64,000 bases of DNA from Epiperipatus broadwayi (lineage: Eukaryota > Onychophora > Udeonychophora > Euonychophora > Peripatidae). The notes under the pieces were generated by a model. The model was given only the letters and a program-made list of their open reading frames with translations. It was not told where the DNA came from and ran no database searches. The position numbers and the translations under genes are program-made. The DNA is taken from the NCBI GenBank assembly GCA_028023455.1, contig JAQFVV010006507.1, forward strand, positions 1 to 64,000, written 5' to 3'. Below are positions 58,201 through 64,000 of the stretch, piece by piece. Positions within the stretch are counted from its first letter, which is position 1. Every line of letters starts with the position of its first letter.

Positions 58201-59556
58201 GGAAATGCGCAATTTTTCCGAGATTATTCTGATAATAACTGCAGCTGATTTACATGTATAGGAAGTTTTACTAACTCCAACTGATGTGTAATATAATATA
58301 TCATTTATTTTTATCATTAAGTCACTAAGATATTTGGTTTTGTTCATACTTTAGGAATTATAAAATTTTTTAACGGTAACTTCTCCGTAAGAATGCCCCT
58401 ATATAACTCTTCCTATATTTACTCTGAGAAAGTTTATATTTTTTTTTCAAAAAAAATATACATGTGCATAATTTAATCTTATTTATCATTATTATTATTT
58501 CCAGACAATTCTTGGTGAATAAAACATATTTTAACGTATGTAACTATATTACTTGTAAAGGCAGACAATATTTAGAAAGAGCGCAAAAATGTTTCTAGTT
58601 GATTTTCCTTGGTTTCAAAATATTTCTTTCAATTATTATCTTTTTTCTTTCTATACCAAGAAAATATCAATAAATGACATAAAGTTAATAAATAATTAAT
58701 CTTTTCTTGGAAATCGCTTCTTTTCCTTAATTTAGATATAATATAATTTTTCGTGATTCTTTTAGTTACATCTGTCATTTTTGAACTTTAGCACGAGACA
58801 ATAAACTTTTAAGTATAAAAGGTCTTTAAATAGGTAGATGGCACAGGAAATCAGGACGTCTTATCAAAAAATTTTAGCCACACATTATATTATTAAAATT
58901 TTTCTTTGATTACATTGATTTCTGCAAAATAAAATGAAAAAATTGAGTTACCAAATTTCAGCACTGTTCCTTCCTTGAAAACTAAAAGCAGACTATATTT
59001 TTCAAAGTCAAAATGATCTTGACTTTAGCGACCTCTTCCAGAAAAATAATCATTTGATTATAACATAAACAAAAGAAAGGAAAAACCTATTACAATCATA
59101 TAGTTTTAGTATTATTTAAATAGATTACAAAGTGATTTGACAATAAAAAAAAATAATAAATACATTTAATTAATGATAATTATCAGTAATTTATAACTCA
59201 TTTTCTACAAATGGAATTACCAGAGGTTATTGTTCTCTATGATAAGACATTCATCTCTTCTTCCCCTCTACCCATTCAAAATCAATTACTGTTTATGATA
59301 TTTGTTTTTATACTATATTAATTTGCTTTAATTATTAATATTTCAATTAAATTATTCATGTTCTCTCTTTAAAAATGATATTGCATTACTAAATCTATTA
59401 GTTATTCACCCAAAACATGCCAAAGTGAGTGAATAGCATACTTTATTAATCAATTATTACTATTGTTATTTTATCTTTTTATTTCTTTAAAGAATAGCAT
59501 TGTTTTCCTGCATAAATAATGCCAAGTAAACCAAGTGTCAATAACACTAGCTTACA
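55245..59556 (-). repeat. el.2 5' LTR (4.31 kb)
   Basis: Near-identical to 44849-49101. Extra about 40 bp near 56325-56365. The LTR start (coding strand) is at 59556, followed by the ACATAT duplication. Confidence 0.92.
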
Positions 59557-59562
59557 ACATAT

Positions 59563-60062
59563 ACACACACACTTTCAAATTCATTTATAATTCACAAATG
59601 GTTTAAAAGTTGCAGACAGACAGAAAGAAACCTCCCTTCCAATATTCTTTTATTTGCTTCTTCTAAACTTAGCTAACAACAATTCATTGTGTTCAAGGGT
59701 TGCATCAATCACTAATATCTATAATAGGTTTACATAATTAAAACAAAACAATCTTTTTTAAAAAATATTCTTATAGAGTTATTCTACATAAATCTATAGA
59801 ATTGGTAACTGATTTTTTTTCCTTATTATTTTATTAATTTTAAACAAAAACTCAATAAGCAAAGTTTATTATTACCTGCACATCCCCGGAGAGTTTGTGG
59901 ACTAAATATTTTATAGTTCAAGTCAGCACAGGGGAATGTATGATCCGTCTTGAGGTTTTTTTTTCTCTATTCTATCTGGAGTCTCCATTTGTAAAAAATC
60001 TTCATTTTTACAGTTTTGATCTTTGCAGTTGCTTCAAATCCAGAAAGTCTTTTGTTGTTGAA
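59563..60062. other. Intergenic, nothing recognised
   Basis: AT-rich sequence; an open frame at 59895-60077 has no recognised motif. Confidence 0.5.
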
Positions 60063-60657
60063 TGTAACAGCATATAGAGTGTTGTAGATGGGGTTTGAGT
60101 CTGATCTGTTAGGCTTTTACCCCAACCTTTCCATTTCTTTCACAATTAAAATTATAAAATTAACTTTGCTGCACTAATGACCTTGCTATGTTGATCGGCA
60201 ATCTGTGCAGGGACAAGATCCAGGACATTCTGGATTCTTTACTTTTATAGCCCCATCCATTTTCTCTAGAAGCTTCACTCATTTTCCACTTCCTGTCTCT
60301 ATGATTTCTGCCCAACCGGATTTTGATCAAGGTGTGAAAGCTTTTAGCACCATCAGACTTCCTTGTTTTCAAATCCATTTCTTCTAGAAAATTTCTAGGC
60401 TTTTAGAATATAATTTAAAAAAAAGTTCATTTTCTCCCTTTTTCCAAAATTATAACCATTCATACATACATCTATAGCATCTACATACATACTATTTTGA
60501 AATGACAGAGTGCACCTCCCTTTTCTGAGATATATATGTATTTTGTATAGCCACCACAACATAATATAATAATTAATCTATATACCTTAACTATCTACAT
60601 ATAATGACCACCACCTATCATGTTAATTGTGACCAGGTTTGGACCTGTTCTGTTACA
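60063..60657. repeat. Solo LTR related to the el.4 LTR
   Basis: 595 bp beginning TGTAACAG and ending CTGTTACA, an 8-bp inverted repeat. Similar throughout to 42031-42622. No gag or pol lies next to it, so it is likely the product of LTR-LTR recombination. A clear target duplication is not visible. Confidence 0.75.
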
Positions 60658-62271
60658 TACTCAAGATTAAAAGGTGGGAATTTTCTAATTATAGGCAAAT
60701 ATCTCTATTGATAATAAATAATCTAATTGGCTGAACAATTGACCATCATACCCTTGGCTAAAAATGTATAAATAAGGTAGTAATATCTTGGAAGGGGAGA
60801 TTAATAAAAAAATGAAAATAAAGATCAACTGTCAAAGAAACCTATTTATTATTTAAAGTATATACATTATTGTTTTTTGTTTCGAAAAAAAAAAGTATAT
60901 ACATTATTGAAAAGTTCTTATTTTCTATCATTAAAAGTATAAATTATTTATTATTATTAATTAATAAAGCATAGAGTAAATTTTAAAGCACTCTTATCTA
61001 CAAAGGAACATGCTACGACTGCTAACTGTTAATTTGAAAACATGAGTTCATGAACAAGACTAAAGTTACAGCAAATAAATTGCTACCAAGGTTAAGCTAA
61101 ACAACAAGCAAGTAAAAAAATTTGTAGGCATTAATTTTCATAAATTATCTTATAATTGTTTTTTCTATAACAGCCATAGAATACATAACAATTGTTGCTA
61201 TTATGAATTTCAAATTGTGATAGAAAATGGTTTTGGAACTTTCCTTAATAGAAAAAAATTACAAGTGAACTATATTAAAAGTGATATCTGATTTTAATTG
61301 CTAAATAATTCTCCTCCTACACTTGTAAAATGTTTTATTAAAATAGAATGATATTTTAAACTAAATGTATATGCCATTAATTTGTACTTAATGTTACAGA
61401 ATTTACAGAATATGCAGGAAATAATTATATTATTATGTGGAAAATTAGTAACAATAATAAGTCATACCATTCTACGTTTCCTTAATTATGAATGAATAAA
61501 CTATTAATGCTAGTGTTCTCAGAAATATATTTACTGAAATTTCTAATAATAAATGTCATATATTACCTCGAATTTAAAGGGAAAACAGGATATGAATATA
61601 CTAAATCATAATGGAATTGTTAGGACTATTAAATAAAGTAATATTATCCACCGATATTATTCAGATCACCTTAGTTCCAAATTGGTAATTTGTTATATTA
61701 CTAATATTACGAATTTTAAAAGCACAACAGGATATTTATTGGATAGCTGTATTATATTTTAAAGTTAAATAATTATATACTACAATAATATTTTAAAATC
61801 AATGATAATTTTCAGCGATGCATTTTCTTCCAGTTTAAAAGAGTTAAATGTTTTTAAAAAAGAGATAATAATTAATTAATGATTCTGACAGTTCCTCTAT
61901 GATTAGTAATAACTGATTAATAAATGTTTACTTGAAGCATTCAGAATGTTGCAATTCTAATAAAATATATTGAAGATGAATATTTACAAATATTTGTGAT
62001 AAATAATAAAATTTATAATGATGATATCATGGATGATAATCTTGCACACTTATTATATATTCAGATTTAAAATCTGAATATGATGTCTTTGTATAATTTA
62101 ATTAATGTATTTACTGAAAAAAAGAAATAGTTTAATCACGATATTTACGGGAAAAAAAGATCATGAGAAATGCAAAGTAATTATATTATTAAAAAGCAAA
62201 GAAGATTATAAGGCCTTCAAAAGAATTCTGCAGTTTAAATTGTTACATTCAAGTTTTTTCTTTCTTCACAG
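60658..62271. other. Intergenic, short direct repeat
   Basis: No gene seen. An 18-bp direct repeat (AAAGTATATACATTATTG at 60855-60872 and 60892-60909) brackets a T6...A-rich stretch. Confidence 0.5.
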
Positions 62272-62384
62272 AAGAAATATGAAGAAATCTTATTTAAGAA
62301 TGCTTATTTTATTTATTGTATATTTTTTTATAATTTATGTGTATTTAATGTTCTTAGATGTTCAGCAGATGACTTGCTCAAAAT
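62272..62384 (+). CDS. Candidate exon with signal anchor (low confidence)
   Basis: A pyrimidine-rich tract ending in CACAG (62256-62271) looks like a 3' splice site. Seven bases later ATG (62279) opens a frame: a short Lys/Arg start (MKKSYLRM), then about 20 hydrophobic residues (LILFIVYFFIIYVYLMF), then a Cys-x2-Cys. This is the look of a type II membrane protein N terminus, as in Golgi glycosyltransferases and sulfotransferases. GTAAAA at 62385 could be the donor; otherwise the frame stops at 62402-62404. The frame is also open upstream from 62105. No second exon was found in the window and an AT-rich sequence easily yields hydrophobic frames by chance. Confidence 0.25.
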
Positions 62385-62404
62385 GTAAAAGGGACCCAGA
62401 ATAA

Positions 62405-63439
62405 TGTCTATATTTAAATGTAGATTTATATTAAAAACTGATGACCAGAAAAGTAAAATTTTTTAAGATAAAATTTCAAACTTTATTGTCAATTTTTGTT
62501 GATATTGTCTGGTATGTAAAGCTATACAATTATCAAATCATCACAAAAGGTAAAATTCAATTTTGATTGAATCTAGGCAAATTTAATACTTTACTATGTA
62601 TGGTATTATGTGACTAGTTACTGTTGATAATTATTACCCATTATGGATTGCTTTTGAGTCAATAATTATTATTTTAATTTCCACATATTTATTGATGATT
62701 ATATTCCGTTGGTTTAGTGTTCACAGCTATGATATAGCTACTGTTTATTTTTGAGATTTTATTGTTGCCATGTTAGATAATCATGACATAATGTGTTGTT
62801 ATACTTACCGTTTGTTTTTATATCCATGTCATCTCATGTAAAGCATATTTCCTTCTATACCCTTCATGAAAATATAAAGGCAGTATTGTTGGTGGATTAT
62901 GTAGATGCCTATGAACTTTGAATTATTAAGGCATATACTGTTACAAAGAATTTTGGATGTTTTCTTAAATAAAAGATTAACCAGGCATTTTATCTCATAT
63001 CAATATAGCTGTTCCAAATTGTGGCAGCTGGATATCAGACCATCCATTGTCATGGAATGACCATGGTCTAGATTACTTACAACCTTGACTGTTTTGGCTC
63101 ACCACTAATATACTTATGGATGCATTGCATATGGTATTAAATTTCACACTTTTAATTCTTGATAGTTTAATATTTAGTGACAATAAAATTACCCTTCAGA
63201 AGGTTGAAATTAGATCTGTGAATTGTGTGATCATCAGGCAAACAATGTCATCAAATAATAATGTCTCTGTTAATTATTAATTTAGAATACATTATTGTAC
63301 CAGTTTATTATTGGATCAAAGTGATATTAAATGCACATACTGTATTTATTGTTTGCTATTCGTAATTAAGTGTTAGTAAACTAAATTTTCATTCATGTTA
63401 TAGTAGTGTTATAATATGATATTAGGTAACCAAATGTTG
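62405..63439. other. Intergenic, nothing recognised
   Basis: AT-rich unique sequence. If the exon at 62272 is real, this could be intron. Confidence 0.4.
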
Positions 63440-63447
63440 ATTTATAG

Positions 63448-63816
63448 CAGGGGTCCCCAACCTTTTTGCACTTAAGAGCACATTTTATAATACCAGCCAG
63501 GTGGTGGGCACCATTTATTTTTTCAATATAAATTTATAGTTGGATATTTTTAATAATACACATAATGTACAAAAAAAATATATATATTTCAAAAATAAAA
63601 TATTAACATTATTAATGTTGATATTTTTACACTGTAAAAGTATGGTATGCCCTACAATTCGATTACAATATAATACAATAATTTATAAGAAATTTTAAAA
63701 ATTAAATTTATTTGTATCAGATAAATAATTTTTTATCATATTCGGATAGTGGCAGGCACACGTAAAATGGTCTGCGGGCGCAATGGTGCCCATGGTCATA
63801 GGGTTGGGGACCCCTG
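63448..63816. mobile_element. hAT-type MITE
   Basis: 369 bp with 15-bp terminal inverted repeats (CAGGGGTCCCCAACC) and a perfect 8-bp duplication ATTTATAG at 63440-63447 and 63817-63824. No transposase. The ends resemble widely spread Charlie-like hAT elements of animals. Its termini differ from those of the MITE at 38888. Confidence 0.92.
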
Positions 63817-64000
63817 ATTTATAGTGTTACTGATTTTTATGGGTAGATTTGCATTATATTATCAGTCCAATATTACAGATGAATAGAAGTAGGAAGTTAT
63901 ATAATCTTCTTAATGTCATAATATAAGCATAATTACCAATACCTTAAAGTGTATTCATCATCTTAAAAGTGCCTGGTATTAACTATTGTCACCTATCAAT

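Larger units (their letters stand above)
44849..59556 (-). mobile_element. Near-intact Ty3/gypsy retrotransposon with giant LTRs (el.2)
   Basis: 14.7 kb. LTRs at 44849-49101 (4253 bp, the 3' LTR) and 55245-59556 (4312 bp, the 5' LTR) differ by only 1-2 percent by eye plus one indel of about 40 bp near 56325. Ends on the coding strand are TGTAACC and GGTTAGA (GGTTACA in el.1). A perfect 6-bp ACATAT duplication lies at 44843-44848 and 59557-59562. The interior (6.1 kb) has a primer-binding site, leader, long gag, pol in the order protease, RT, RNase H, integrase, and a polypurine tract. No env. Only about eight small lesions separate it from full open frames, so the insertion is young. Protein resemblance to el.1 is high, so both belong to one lineage. 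Confidence 0.92.

Noticed and set aside
62430-62460. CTGATGA followed by GAAA on the plus strand
   Set aside because: No room for stem II between the two core parts and no pairing for stem I.

Overview
This is AT-rich eukaryotic, almost certainly metazoan, DNA with no bacterial features and no complete host gene. Long (AT)n and (TTA)n microsatellites, LTR retrotransposons of the Ty3/gypsy type, hAT-type MITEs, a tRNA-derived SINE, a Penelope-like fragment and a hammerhead ribozyme point to a repeat-rich invertebrate genome. I cannot name the species; an arthropod is only a guess.

Layout. 71-18062 is an old gypsy element (el.1, + strand) with very long LTRs (about 5.4 kb); a Penelope-like snapback repeat sits inside a (TTA)n run of its 5' LTR. 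18129-21637 is a small non-coding LTR element (1.38-kb LTRs, 743-bp interior) inserted in the (AT)n tract that follows el.1. 21638-26480 is mostly empty, with two (AT)n tracts, a decayed gag-like coiled-coil relic and a short tRNA-derived SINE. 26485-33818 is a third gypsy element (el.3, + strand, 1.6-kb LTRs), heavily decayed. 34047-34492 is a near-perfect foldback. 36008-37587 is a nest of inverted and direct copies of one unit, with a type I hammerhead ribozyme on the minus strand at 36706-36763. 38888-39354 is a hAT MITE. 40160-41440 holds a possible SINE with a decayed hammerhead-like fold and an inverted repeat. 42031-43800 is a gag-only relic with one LTR (el.4).

44849-59556 is the best preserved element (el.2, minus strand, 14.7 kb): LTRs of 4.25 and 4.31 kb that are nearly identical, a 6-bp target duplication, a polypurine tract, a candidate primer-binding site and an almost intact gag-pol order (long coiled-coil gag, protease, reverse transcriptase, RNase H, integrase). 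60063-60657 is a solo LTR related to the el.4 LTR. 62272-62384 is a weak candidate host exon with a signal-anchor sequence. 63448-63816 is a second hAT MITE.

The points most worth following are the hammerhead ribozyme and its surrounding repeat nest, the gypsy lineage with multi-kilobase LTRs, and the repeated use of ATAT-type insertion sites by four different LTR elements.
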